Positions 6,629-16,600 of a stretch of DNA of 64,000 bases are shown here, piece after piece. How positions within the stretch are numbered: position 1 is the stretch's first letter; each line of letters begins with the position of its first letter. Source of the DNA: Anaerolineae bacterium. Its GTDB lineage: Bacteria; Chloroflexota; Anaerolineae; Promineifilales; Promineifilaceae. Made by a program: the position numbers and the translations under genes. The stretch spans positions 1-64,000 of the forward strand of contig JADLAX010000003.1 in assembly GCA_020848035.1 (NCBI GenBank). The letters are read 5' to 3'. Below the pieces are notes generated by a model. It was not told the DNA's origin and ran no database searches. It was given only the letters and a program-made list of their open reading frames with translations.

Positions 6629-9610
6629 TCACAACACAATTTCGATTTTGGAACCTGTGGGTGTTTTGAGAACTTCTATGCGACTGGGAAAGGCATCGCG
6701 CAGCTCGTCGATGTGGGTAATCACCAGGATACGCCGGAAATCACCCTGGATGATGTTGATGGCTTCAATGAGACGCTGACGGCCGTTGGGATCCTGGCTG
6801 CCAAACCCTTCATCAATGACCAGGGTTTGCAGCCGCGCCCCGGCCCGTTTGGCCAGCAGCTGCGAAAGTGCCAGGCGGATGGCAAAGTTGACGCGGAACT
6901 GTTCACCACCGCTGTAGTTATCATACGGCCGTTCGCCCGCGCTGTCCATAATTTGGATATCCAATGTTTCGGCCAGGCCATCGCGGCTCTTCAGGCGGCG
7001 CTGCGTGGGGAAGGTCACGCGCATCTCGCCGCCCGTCAGACGGTCCAGCAGCTCGTTGGCCCGCTCCTCAATTTCCGGCAGCGCCTGCTCGATGAGCAGC
7101 GCCTGGACGCCACCTTTGCCACACGCCTTTTCCAACAGCTTCAGCCGCTGGATTTGGGTGCGGACGGCCGTTCGCTTCTCGTCCAATGTTTTTTGCCGCT
7201 GCCGCTGGTCGGCCAGCACTTCCAGGCGATTTTGGGCCACCGCCACGCGCTGGTTGGCTGCAATTTGCGCCTCGCGCAGGTCAAACACTTCATTTTCGAC
7301 GCCGCGCAGGTCGCCCCCGTCGGCGGTCATTTGGGCCAGCTCGGCCGCGGCCGTTTCGTGCTGCTGCGCCAGTTCGGCCAGGGCTTGCGTCTGTTCGGCG
7401 ATGCGCTGCGTACCTTCGGCCAGGGCATCTTCGAGCGGCTTAACGGCCGCTTCCGCCTGCTTGAGCTGCTGGTATTTCTCCGGCGCGTCGGCCAGTTCGG
7501 CGCGGGCCTGCCGGGCGGCGGTGTGGGCCGCAGCATCGTAGCCCAGTGCGGCGAGCTCAGCATTCAGCGCCGCCAGGGCGGCCTGGGCCTCGGCAGCAAA
7601 ATCGCCGCTGGTGAGCTGCTGCTGCACGGCGGCCAGCTGGGCCTGCCCGGCTTCGGCCCACTCGCTCATGAAGCGATTGAGTTCGGCCAGACGCGCTTCA
7701 TCGTTGGCTACCAGCTGCTCCTGCTGGCGGCGCTCGGCTTCCAGGGCGGTTTTGGGCTGAACGGCCGTACCCAAGGCCAGCACCTGCGCCCGCAAATCAG
7801 CCAGCGTGTCTTCGGCCAGAGCGGCTTCCAGGGCGGCCAGTTGGGCCATGTCACCCGATTCCCACTCAGCCAGGGATTGGCCGATTTCGGCCAGCCGCGC
7901 CTGGGCCTGAGCGTGGCGCTGCTGCTGCGTCTGGCGCTGCTTTTCCAGCTGCGGCCGTTGGGCCACCACGCGGCTCAGGTCGGCCAGCTGCGCGGTGAGG
8001 GTGTCGAGGGTTTGTTTGTTGCTGCGGAACCGTTCGCCCATGCCGGTGCCTTCCGCCTGAAGCTCGCCAATCACCTGGGCGCGATGCGCCGGGGTGAGCT
8101 CCTGGCCGCACAGGGGGCAGCTGCCGCCGGTTTCAGCCTCCAGCTGCGCGATGCGTGTTTTGAGGCGGGTCATCTGCTCTTTGAGGGCGGGCTGGCTGCT
8201 TTCCAGCCCCACTTTTTCGGCCTGGGCGGCGGCATAGGCCTGCTCCTGCTGGCTCAATTCGGCCAGCCGGGCATCCAGCTCAGCGATTTGCTGCTCGGCG
8301 GCGTGCAGGTTTTGCGAGACGGCCGTTGCCTCATCGCGCAGCGTGGTCATACGCCGGGCCAAATTTTGCAGCCGGGCCAGCTCCCGATTTTGCGCTTCGC
8401 GTTCGCTTTCCCGCTTTTGCAGCTCGGTACGCAGCTGGTGCCACTCGGCTTCTTGCGCCGCCAGGGCCGACAGCTGAGCTTCCAGGTCAGCCAGCTTCGT
8501 CTTGGCCGCAGCCAGTTCGTCTTGCCGCGCGGCCTGCTCGGCGGCGGCGGCGGCGGCGCGGCGAGCCTGGTCTTCCAGCTCGGCCAGCCGCTGCGTCAGG
8601 CGGGATTTTTCCTGGGCGATGGTTACTTCATACGGCCGTTTGCTCTGCTCCAGCCGGTTGAACTGCTCGGCCCGCTCCTGCCAGCCCTGGAAGGTGGTGT
8701 CGGCAACCTGCCACTGTTCGTAGGTGGCGGTGATGGCGGCGGCGGTTTGCAGAACGGCCGTGTAGCCATCCCGCTCCTGCTGCCGCTGCGTCTGGCTGCG
8801 CTGGAGGCTTTCCAGCTGGGCTTTGCCCCGGTTCAGGTTGGTGGCCAGGGTACCAACGAGCTGTTTGTGCTGCTGAACGGCCGTTTCTACCCGGCGCAGT
8901 TGTTGGAGCAGCGCTTCCTTGTCGGCCAGCCGCTGGGCAATGCCATCGAGGGCGGTTTGGGCTTCGGCCACGGCTTCCTGGCGGGCCGCTTCCTGAGCCA
9001 GCTCTTCTTCGATTTCGTTGATGTGGGCGTCGAGCAGGGCCAGCTGCGTCTCTTCCTCTTTGCGCCGGACGACGACCCGCTCGCGGTACTGCTCCCACAC
9101 GCTCACGCCCAGCAAATCGGCCAGGATTTCCTTGCGCCGGTTGGGTGATTTGGTGGTGAATTCGTCGGCTTTGCCCTGCAAGAGGAAGCTGGCGTTGATG
9201 AAGGTGTCGTAGTTCATGCGCAGCAGCGCCTCGATGGCCTCCTGCGTGTCGCGCAGCTTGCCTTCGGTGAGGGTTTTCCACTGGCCCGCCCCGGCGGAAA
9301 TTTGCAATTCCAGCTGGGTGGTTTTGCCGCGCCGCTTGCTGCGGGTGACGCGGTAAACGACGTCTTCCAGCTCAAACTCCAGGCGAACTTCGGCCGTTTT
9401 GTCATCAAGGGCGGAAAGCCGGTTCACCAGGTCGTCGTCGCTGCGGCTGCGGCTCTGGCCAAACAGCGCCCAGGTGATGCTGTCTAAAATGGACGACTTA
9501 CCCGCGCCGTTGGCCCCAGAAATACAGGCCAGATGCACGCCGTCGAAGAGGAGAACGGCCGTGTCCCGGTAAGACAAAAAGTTGGAAATCTCAAGTTTTG
9601 TTGGAATCAT
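6629..9610 (-). CDS. sbcC: exonuclease subunit SbcC / Rad50-like ATPase
   Basis: 993 aa. It partners SbcD to process DNA ends and hairpins. Walker A GANGAGKS is at residues 32-39, and two long coiled-coil arms rich in Ala, Glu and Gln flank a zinc hook (CPLCGQEL, about residue 498). The C-terminal ABC signature YSGGEQFRVNFAIRLALS is followed by Walker B LVIDEGFGSQD. It lies downstream of sbcD in the same direction, the usual operon order. The repeat-rich DNA of this genome offers many hairpin substrates, but that link is only suggestive. Confidence 0.96.
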   Translation of the reverse strand: MIPTKLEISNFLSYRDTAVLLFDGVHLACISGANGAGKSSILDSITWALFGQSRSRSDDDLVNRLSALDDKTAEVRLEFELEDVVYRVTRSKRRGKTTQLELQISAGAGQWKTLTEGKLRDTQEAIEALLRMNYDTFINASFLLQGKADEFTTKSPNRRKEILADLLGVSVWEQYRERVVVRRKEEETQLALLDAHINEIEEELAQEAARQEAVAEAQTALDGIAQRLADKEALLQQLRRVETAVQQHKQLVGTLATNLNRGKAQLESLQRSQTQRQQERDGYTAVLQTAAAITATYEQWQVADTTFQGWQERAEQFNRLEQSKRPYEVTIAQEKSRLTQRLAELEDQARRAAAAAAEQAARQDELAAAKTKLADLEAQLSALAAQEAEWHQLRTELQKRESEREAQNRELARLQNLARRMTTLRDEATAVSQNLHAAEQQIAELDARLAELSQQEQAYAAAQAEKVGLESSQPALKEQMTRLKTRIAQLEAETGGSCPLCGQELTPAHRAQVIGELQAEGTGMGERFRSNKQTLDTLTAQLADLSRVVAQRPQLEKQRQTQQQRHAQAQARLAEIGQSLAEWESGDMAQLAALEAALAEDTLADLRAQVLALGTAVQPKTALEAERRQQEQLVANDEARLAELNRFMSEWAEAGQAQLAAVQQQLTSGDFAAEAQAALAALNAELAALGYDAAAHTAARQARAELADAPEKYQQLKQAEAAVKPLEDALAEGTQRIAEQTQALAELAQQHETAAAELAQMTADGGDLRGVENEVFDLREAQIAANQRVAVAQNRLEVLADQRQRQKTLDEKRTAVRTQIQRLKLLEKACGKGGVQALLIEQALPEIEERANELLDRLTGGEMRVTFPTQRRLKSRDGLAETLDIQIMDSAGERPYDNYSGGEQFRVNFAIRLALSQLLAKRAGARLQTLVIDEGFGSQDPNGRQRLIEAINIIQGDFRRILVITHIDELRDAFPSRIEVLKTPTGSKIEIVL

Positions 9611-9671
9611 AACTATCTTTAGCCCGTATCACCTGAAGGAAACCTAATTGGGTAACTGAGTAATTAAGCAG

Positions 9672-9738
9672 TTTCACCCCTTCACCCTGTCACCTTGTCA
9701 CCCCTTCACCTTGTCACCCCTTCACCTCATCACCCCTT
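9672..9738. repeat. TTCACCCC/TGTCACCT tandem short-period repeat
   Basis: Imperfect units of 7-8 bp (TTCACCCC, TTCACCCTG, TCACCTTG) are repeated head to tail between sbcD and sbcC, preceded by a GGGTAACTGAGTAATTAAG fragment of another repeat family. The last unit reaches the 3' end of sbcD. Confidence 0.7.
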
Positions 9739-10977
9739 CTCCCCCCCATCCTCCGCCAAAATCTCTTTCGCCAGCGCCAGCAGCACCTCAATTTCCTCGC
9801 TGTCCAGTTCTTCGCTAACCCAGAAGGTTTCCAGCAGTTCCAGCGGCGTCATCGCTTCCACGCCTGCGTTGTCGCCCAGGCGAGAGCGCTTGCCAAGCAG
9901 GTAATGCTTCTGGATTTTCACCTCAAAGGCACGCTCAAAGTGGGCCAGGATGGCGCGTTCGTCCAGCAGAGGCTCGTCGTCGCGCAGGAAGCTGAGGCGC
10001 ACGCGGCAGACGGCATCCACCACATCTTCGGCGGCGGGCAGCTGGCTCAGCACATCTTCCATGAAGTGCTCGGTGCGAGGGGTGATGGGCGCTGGATCGA
10101 TGAAGCGGCGCGTTTTCAGCTTGCGAAACTCCCAATGGGTCTGCCCCTTGCCCACTTCGGCCAGGACAAAACGTTTGTCCTCCTTTTCGCCAAAGTCGAT
10201 GCGCTCAATCGAGCCGGGGTAGATGATGGGCGGATGGCTGTCTTGCGCCGACAGCACCTGCGGCTTGTGGATGTGACCCAGGGCCACGTAGTCGAGCTTG
10301 CTGTGGTTCACCAGGCCGCCGCTGAGCACCAGCTCGTGCCCCAGCATGACGGCTCGTTCGCTGCCGTACTTGGCCCCCTGCACGCTGGCATGGGCGGTGA
10401 GGATGAGCGGGATGTCGGGATCGGCCGTTTCGATCAGCTCCGTCACCCGCAGACTGACCAACTCTTCGATGCGCGAGTAGATTTCTTCGACAGTTTTACC
10501 GGCCGTTTCTTCCCGGCCCACCAACAAACTGCGCGACAGCCAGGGTACGGTGATAATTTGCACGGGCAGCCCTAGCTGGGACGACGTCAGCAGGGCCAAG
10601 CGATCGGCCACGTGAATGTAGGGCACGCTGAGGGTGCTGAACTCGTGCAGGGTGTGGGCGCGGCCAGCTGCCGGGGAGACGTCGTGGTTGCCTACCAGGA
10701 GCACGGTGGGAATCTTTGCCTGCGACAGGCGCATCATGCGTTCGCCCCAGGCGCGCTGGAAGGTGGGCTGGGGATTGCGGTCTTTATAGGCATCCCCGGC
10801 AAAAACGACCAGGTCCACTTTTTCCTCGATGGCGGCGTCGACAATCTGGTCCAGGGCGTGCAAAAAGTCCATCACACGCAGGGGCAGCCCGGTTTGGGGA
10901 TCGTGACGGCCGTAATTGGCAATGTCAATATGGGCATCGGCAAAATGCAGCAAGCGGATTGGATCTGTAGGCATCAT
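9730..10977 (-). CDS. sbcD: exonuclease subunit SbcD / Mre11-like metallophosphatase
   Basis: 415 aa. It is the nuclease partner of SbcC. The calcineurin-like phosphoesterase motifs appear in order: FADAHID (about residues 11-17), FAGDAYKDR, LLVGNHD, and GHIHKPQ near residue 230. The longer open frame upstream to 11046 is encoded by an inverted repeat (10982-11052), so the ATG at 10977 or 10974 is preferred. The C-terminal capping domain is present. It lies about 120 bp upstream of sbcC, and a tandem repeat fills the gap. Confidence 0.93.
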   Translation of the reverse strand: MMPTDPIRLLHFADAHIDIANYGRHDPQTGLPLRVMDFLHALDQIVDAAIEEKVDLVVFAGDAYKDRNPQPTFQRAWGERMMRLSQAKIPTVLLVGNHDVSPAAGRAHTLHEFSTLSVPYIHVADRLALLTSSQLGLPVQIITVPWLSRSLLVGREETAGKTVEEIYSRIEELVSLRVTELIETADPDIPLILTAHASVQGAKYGSERAVMLGHELVLSGGLVNHSKLDYVALGHIHKPQVLSAQDSHPPIIYPGSIERIDFGEKEDKRFVLAEVGKGQTHWEFRKLKTRRFIDPAPITPRTEHFMEDVLSQLPAAEDVVDAVCRVRLSFLRDDEPLLDERAILAHFERAFEVKIQKHYLLGKRSRLGDNAGVEAMTPLELLETFWVSEELDSEEIEVLLALAKEILAEDGGEKG

Positions 10978-10981
10978 ATTT

Positions 10982-11052
10982 AGATTTGGAGATTGGAGAT
11001 TAGAGATTGGAGACTGGAAAGTCAATCTCCAGTCTCTAATCTCCAATCTCTT
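10982..11052. repeat. GGAGATTGGAGATTAG inverted repeat
   Basis: Heptad-like units GGAGATT/AGAGATT form one arm, and their complement AATCTCC/AATCTCT the other, separated by a short loop. It lies between the Kelch gene and sbcD. The same family occurs inside an O-antigen ligase gene (46001-46060) and, degenerate, at 49223-49272. Confidence 0.8.
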
Positions 11053-11055
11053 GCG

Positions 11056-12990
11056 TTATTTTTCAACAATTAGCCGGTAGTTCGAGCCATCGGCCTGGCC
11101 AAAGATGCGCTCAATCATGACGTAGTAACGGCCGTTGGGCAAAAACAGCATCACCGCCTCGCTCTGGTTCCCGGCCAACGTGCCGCTGCCACGCACGCTT
11201 TTGGCAGAATCGTACACGGTCACGTTGTAATCGCTGCCGGTGGGAATCTGGCTCAGCCGCACGGTAACAATGCCGGGGCTGGACTGGACAAAGGTAAACG
11301 CGTCGAAGAAGTCGAATGAATCGTCAAATTTGTGGGTCTGGGCCACATTGGGTATCAGCGGCACGGCCACAGTGAAGTTGTCGTTGAACGGGTTGGCCCC
11401 GCCCCGCATGATGACCGGCAGGTGCAGTTCGCGATCCAGCACCAGCAGGCGCTGCACCAGGGGCGTAACCAAAAAGTCTCTGGTGTCGTGGCCGCCAATG
11501 GCGTAGAGGTAGTTGCCAACAAACTCGCCTTCGGGGAAAGCGCGGGCGCGAATGGTGGTGCTGCCGCCCAAATCGTAAGTGATGCCCAAGAGCTGCCAAC
11601 CCGCGCTTGGGTTCAGCGGATCAAACACTTCTACCTCAGGCACGGCCTTGTTGTTAAAGTCGAGCCCGCCAAAGACGTACCACTTACCGCCCGGGCTGAC
11701 GGCACTGCTGGCACCGTAGCGGGCAATGTTCAGCGGCGGCAGCGTTTGCCAGCTGCCGTTGCCTTCAGGCTGGTAATATTCGCCGCCGGGCAGGAGCTGG
11801 TTGTTGTCATCGATGCCGCCAACGACGTAGATACCGTTGTTGACCCACACGGCCGTATGCCCATAACGCGGTACGTTCATATCCGGCGGGGCAGGGCTCC
11901 ACGTAGATGTGGCGTTGCTAAAATAGGAAACATCGTCATGCACGATAGCCGAATTGGTGAGAAAAGCATCGTTGCTGATGCCACCCACCAGGTAATAACC
12001 CCCCTGGTCGGCCGGAACCACCGCCTCGGCCCAGCCAACGGCGACGGGCGGCGGCAGTCGGTCAGCTTCCCACACGCCAGCCGCGATGTTATAGACGTGG
12101 TGGGTGCCCACCATGTTGTTGCCGTTATAGCCGCCGGGGACAAAAATACGGCCGTTTAACGAAACGGCCGTGACGTCGGTAAGCGGATCGCCGGGCATGG
12201 GAGGCAGGGTTGTCCAGGAGCCGTTGCCCACGTTGTAGCGGTACAGGCCGCTGCTGAGGGTGGGCGTGCCGGTGGCGTTGGTCTGCCCGCCCACCTGGTA
12301 AATCAGGCCATCGGCCTTGACGATGGCATGGTGGGTGCGGGCGGGCGCGGTGCTGGACTGCGATTCCCAGCGGGTCTGGATGGGATCAAGGACAAAAAAG
12401 ATGTCCAGCTCCAGCGTACCCGGTTCGGCGGCGTTCCAATCGGCCACCTCGACAAAGTAGGTTTCGCCTTCGTAAACGTCCAGCGAGACGCGCGAGGCAA
12501 AACCACGGTAGTCGTCGTTGCAGGCAACCGTGATAAGCATATCTTCACCACAGCTGCCGGTATGGACAGCCAGGATGGTGTCATAGCTGTTGGGGTTGAA
12601 ATTGTTGGTAGTGTCGATGGTGACACGGCCGTTGCTGTCCGGCGTAAATTTGTACCAGACGGTGCGGTAACCCTGGGGACGGCTGGGACTGCCAAAGGCG
12701 CAGCTGAGCACGGGGTCTTCGGCCCCTTCCGTCATAGGGTTGACGATCGTGGTTTCGCCCACGCCGGACCCGCTGAGGGTGATTTCGGTGGCGTTGGAGC
12801 AGCTGTCGGCGGCCGCATCGGCCACCAGCGGCCCCTGCGGCAGTGGCTGCAGGGTGATGGTTTGTACGTGCAGATCCTCTAAACCAAAAGCGGCGACGGG
12901 GGGAACGGCCGTTTCTGGCCAGACACCAGGCACCGCCACCAATCCCAGGCACAGCAGCAAAAATAACAATAAAAGTGTGAGGTGACGCAT
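11056..12990 (-). CDS. exported Kelch-repeat (beta-propeller) protein
   Basis: About 644 aa. Three ATGs in a row lie at 12996, 12993 and 12990. GGAGG at 13003-12999 gives the best spacing for 12990. A signal peptide rich in Leu is followed by an N-terminal beta-sandwich of PPC/pre-peptidase type (about 70-200: YRTVWYKFTPDSNGRVTIDT). At least five Kelch repeats then follow, seen as recurring GG plus Y-W patterns such as YQVGGQT, FVPGGYNG, YLVGGISN, YVVGGID, YVFGGLD and YAIGGHD. A C-terminal beta-sandwich ends the protein. Probably a cell-surface or secreted binding protein; ligand unknown. Confidence 0.82.
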   Translation of the reverse strand: MRHLTLLLLFLLLCLGLVAVPGVWPETAVPPVAAFGLEDLHVQTITLQPLPQGPLVADAAADSCSNATEITLSGSGVGETTIVNPMTEGAEDPVLSCAFGSPSRPQGYRTVWYKFTPDSNGRVTIDTTNNFNPNSYDTILAVHTGSCGEDMLITVACNDDYRGFASRVSLDVYEGETYFVEVADWNAAEPGTLELDIFFVLDPIQTRWESQSSTAPARTHHAIVKADGLIYQVGGQTNATGTPTLSSGLYRYNVGNGSWTTLPPMPGDPLTDVTAVSLNGRIFVPGGYNGNNMVGTHHVYNIAAGVWEADRLPPPVAVGWAEAVVPADQGGYYLVGGISNDAFLTNSAIVHDDVSYFSNATSTWSPAPPDMNVPRYGHTAVWVNNGIYVVGGIDDNNQLLPGGEYYQPEGNGSWQTLPPLNIARYGASSAVSPGGKWYVFGGLDFNNKAVPEVEVFDPLNPSAGWQLLGITYDLGGSTTIRARAFPEGEFVGNYLYAIGGHDTRDFLVTPLVQRLLVLDRELHLPVIMRGGANPFNDNFTVAVPLIPNVAQTHKFDDSFDFFDAFTFVQSSPGIVTVRLSQIPTGSDYNVTVYDSAKSVRGSGTLAGNQSEAVMLFLPNGRYYVMIERIFGQADGSNYRLIVEK

Positions 12991-13064
12991 CATCATAGCC
13001 TCCGGCAGTAAACCATTACCGGGCGATTGTACCAAACAGCTTACCCAATTGGCTATTTAGGATT

Positions 13065-13119
13065 TGGTGAGGGTGATTTGCTCCCTCTCCCTCTGAGGGA
13101 GAGGGCTGGGGTGAGGGTG
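13065..13119. repeat. CCCTCACCC-family hairpin, left of DUF559 gene
   Basis: GGTGAGGGTG followed by CTCCCTCTCCCTCTGAGGGAGAGGG and GCTGGGGTGAGGGTG. It shares the hairpin and tail of the copies at 3226, 13541 and 35154. Together with 13541-13624 it brackets the DUF559 gene. Confidence 0.75.
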
Positions 13120-13182
13120 AAGATCTCACAATTGAAAGATCATCCTCTCCTGGATAGAATTTCTGCAGATTGGAGTTCGTGC

Positions 13183-13554
13183 ATGGCCAGATCAAAAAAA
13201 TACCGCATTCCGCCACCCCTCACCCACTTTGCCCGCCAAATGCGCCAGGAACCTACCAAGGCTGAAAAACACCTATGGTTTCATTTGCGGCATAGTCAAC
13301 TCGGCGGCTACAAATTTCGCCGTCAGCATCCCATTGGCCCTTACATTGTCGATTTTTGTTGCGTGGAAAAGAAGCTCATCATAGAGGCAGATGGGGATAT
13401 TCACGCCTTTCAAGAAAAACAGGATATGGAGCGCACACAATGGCTAGAGTTAGAAGGCTACCGCGTGTTGCGCTTTGCAAACGAGAACATTCTGCAGCAA
13501 ACGGAAATGGTGCTGGAAGCGATTTTGGTGGCGTGTGATGGACCCCCACCCTAG
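13183..13554 (+). CDS. DUF559 (Vsr/endonuclease-like) protein
   Basis: 123 aa from ATG 13183. The DUF559 fold belongs to the PD-(D/E)XK nuclease group and is related to very-short-patch repair enzymes. Visible motifs are KAEKHLWFHLR, GYKFRRQHPIGPYIVDFCC, KLIIEADGDIH and GYRVLRFANENI. The stop codon and last residues (DGPPP) lie inside a dispersed hairpin repeat (13541-13624), and another copy lies about 60 bp upstream. It is the only plus-strand gene between 295 and 19.8 kb. The pattern suggests a small mobile or repeat-associated cassette rather than part of a neighbouring operon. Function is unproven for this family. Confidence 0.85.
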   Translation: MARSKKYRIPPPLTHFARQMRQEPTKAEKHLWFHLRHSQLGGYKFRRQHPIGPYIVDFCCVEKKLIIEADGDIHAFQEKQDMERTQWLELEGYRVLRFANENILQQTEMVLEAILVACDGPPP

Positions 13555-13624
13555 CCCTCCCCCTGAGAGGGGGAGGGAACTCTGGCTCCCTCTCCCTTTG
13601 AGGGAGAGGGCCGGGGTGAGGGTG
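13541..13624. repeat. CCCTCACCC-family double hairpin, right of DUF559 gene
   Basis: GACCCCCACCCTAGCCCTCC followed by a CCCCCTGAGAGGGGG stem, a spacer, then a CTCCCTCTCCC/GGGAGAGGG stem and CCGGGGTGAGGGTG. It contains the DUF559 stop codon and ends 5 bp before the ileS stop. Confidence 0.85.
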
Positions 13625-13628
13625 CATT

Positions 13629-16600
13629 TTAAGCTTTGCGCAGCTGTAACGTCACGTCCTGGTCGCCGATGGTGACGGTTTGGCTGTATAGGGAGTCGGG
13701 CAGCGTGCCGGATTGCAGGTGGACGGTAAGCGTTTCCTGCTGCACGAACTCCGCAAAGTTGATCAGCGCGGCGGCAACGTCGCCCGATGCGCCCTGGTAG
13801 CTCAGCGTGATGCGGTCGGAGATTTCCAGACCGGCATCTTTGCGCATGTTGTTGACCTGGCGCACCACATCGCGGGCGTAGCCTTCCTGCACCAGGGCGG
13901 GCGTCAGTTCGGTGTCTACTGCGACTGTGACGCCTTTGTCGGAGGCAACGGCCGTTCCCCCTCTCGATTCCGTCTGCACCAACACATCCTCTTCGCTCAG
14001 CGCCACTGTTTCACCAGCAATTTGCAGGGTAAGCGGCTCACCGGCTTGCAGGGTGCGCGCCGCCTGGGCCGGATCGAGAGCCAGCAGCGCCTGCCGCACC
14101 TTGGGGAAATTCTGGCCAAACTTCGGCCCCAGCACGCGGTTGTTGGGCAGCAGCTTGTAATTCACCAGGGCGCCCACCTCAGAAACCACTTCCACTTCCT
14201 TGACGTTGATCTCTTCGGCCAGCACGTCGGCCAGCTCTTGCAGATCGTCCTGCGCCTGCTGGCTGCCCACGTTAACCCGCGCCTTGGCCAGCGGCTGGCG
14301 CAGCTTGATGTCGGCCGCGCTGCGGGCGGCCCGGCCGAGGCTGGCGGTGGTGATAGCCAGCCCCATCTTGTCCAGCAGGCGACGGTCCAGCGAACTGGCG
14401 TCGGCCTCTGGATAGAGGGTGTGGTGCACGCTCAGCGGGGCGTTTTGGTCCACGCGGCGCACCAGGTTTTGGTACATTACCTCCGTGGTAAAGGGGATAA
14501 ACGGGGCCAGCAGGCGGATAAATTTGACCATGACCTGGTAAAGGGTGCGGTAAGCGGCGTTTTTGTCGGCGTCGGTTTCACTTTTCCAGAAGCGGCGGCG
14601 GCTGCGGCGCACGTACCAGTTGCTCAGGTCGTCGAGCAGGGCTTCGAGCGTTTGGGTGGCTTTTTCGGCGTCGTATTTGTCCAGGGAGTTGCGGACGGAT
14701 ACGGCCGTTTCATCCACCCGCTCCTTGATCCACGCATCCAGTTGGGCATTGGCCGCATTAGGCGACGGCGTGCTGTCCAAAAAGTCCTGCACCGACGGCG
14801 TCCAGCCGTCCAGATTGGCGTACGACACCAGGAACGAGTACACGTTCCACAGCGGGATGAGGAAGCGGCGGCGCGTCTCGTCACCCACATGGAAGCCGAA
14901 CCGCAAATTCTGCTCTGGCTTGCAGCTGGCATAGAGCCAGCGCATCGTGTCCGCGCCCATCTTGCTGGCAGCTTCGTTGAACTCGATGGAGTTACCCCAC
15001 GATTTGTGCATCTCACGGCCGTCTTCGGCCAGCAGCGTGGAGTAGCCAAACAGGTTCAAGAACGGCGGCTCGTCGCCCAAGACGGTGCTTTGTGCCAGCA
15101 AACTGTAGAACCAGTTGCGGAACTGGCCCGGAAACGATTCGCTGATCCAGTCGGCCGGGTACCATTTTTCCCAATAGTCGGGGTGGTGCCGGTAACCCAG
15201 CGTGCTAAACGCCACGATGCCCGCATCCAGCCACGGATTGCCCACGTCCTTGATGCGGCTCATCTGGCCGCCGCATTCCGAACAGGCAATCTTCACCGCG
15301 TCGATAAACGGCCGATGCGGCGTGTGCCCCGCAAACGTCTCCCAACCTTCAACAGCACGCTCTTCCAGCTCTTGCTCATCACCCACGACAGTAAAATGAC
15401 TGCATTCCTCACATTCCCAGATGGGCAGCGCCAGCCCCCAGTACCGCTTTTTGGAGATCATCCAGTCGTGCATGTTGCGCAGCCAGTCCATCTCCCGGTC
15501 ATAGCCAAAGCTGGGGAACCAGTTGATTTTCTCCACGCGATCCATGATCTGGTAGCGCAGGCTGCGCGCCTTTTCTTCCGGCGTTACTTCTTCGCGCGGC
15601 TTGTCGTACAGCTCGCCCATGCTGATGAACCATTCATCCACCAGCCGGTAGACCAGCTCCGTACCGCAGCGCCAGCAGTGCGGGTAGCGGTGGGCATACC
15701 GCTGCTTGCGGTAGTAAAAGCCCTTCTCGCGCAAATTGTCGAAGATAGCTTCGGCCACCTCCTGCGAATGGCGACCGCTGAGCCAGTCGAAACCAGAGAC
15801 GTAGACGCCATTTTCATCCAGCGGCGCGATGATCGGCAGATCGTTTTCCTTGCTCAGCTGGAAGTCCTCGGCACCGCAGCCAGGGGCGATGTGCACGATG
15901 CCGGTCCCTTCCGCCGCGCCGACCTCTCTCCAGGGGATGACGCGATGGGTGTAATTCGCCTCCAAAAATGCTTTCTGGGCCGCAGGCAGCTCGTCAAATG
16001 GCCCGCGATAGTTCCAGCCCACCAGCGCCTCGCCTTTCAGCCTGTCAACCACCTCAAAGTTACCGATGAGGCTGTTTTTGACGGCTTCTTCGGCCAGGTA
16101 GTAGGTCCAGCCGTCTTCGTGTTGCACTTTGACGTAGGTGAGCTCTGGCCCAACGGCCGCTGCCACGTTGCTCGTCAGCGTCCAGGGCGTGGTAGTCCAG
16201 ACCAGCAGCGCCTCCTGGGAGAAGTCCGACTTTTCCGCCGCCGAGAAGTCCGACTTTTGAGAAAAGTCGGACTTCTTGGTGATGGGGAACTTCACAAACA
16301 CGGAGTCGTGGGTCACTTCAAAGTAGCCATCGGTGACGATTTCATGCTGGCTGATGCCGGTGCCGCAGCGGGCGCACCAGGGCATCACGTCGCGCCCCTT
16401 GTAGAGCCAGCCATTGTCGCGGCACATCTTGAGGAAGCGCCAGATCATGTAGTTGTTTTCGTCGCTGAAGGTGAAGTAGGAACCACCCACGTCTACCAAC
16501 CCCAACATACCGACCACCTGCTCCACGGTGCCGGTGATCGGCCCGTCCACACCCTGGATGGTGACTTTCTGCTGCGGGTCTTCCTTCATCATGGCGCTGA

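Noticed and set aside
6713..9148. Long open frame (about 811 codons) on the plus strand opposite sbcC
   Set aside because: It mirrors the GC-rich codon pattern of sbcC on the other strand, shows no domain, and the minus strand has complete Rad50 motifs.
9672..9738. Possible CRISPR-like array of TTCACCCC units
   Set aside because: Units are 7-8 bp with no unique spacers; it is a short-period tandem repeat, and no cas gene is present.
10978..11046. N-terminal extension of SbcD to 11046
   Set aside because: These codons are entirely within an inverted repeat; family members begin near MPTDPIRLLHFADAH.
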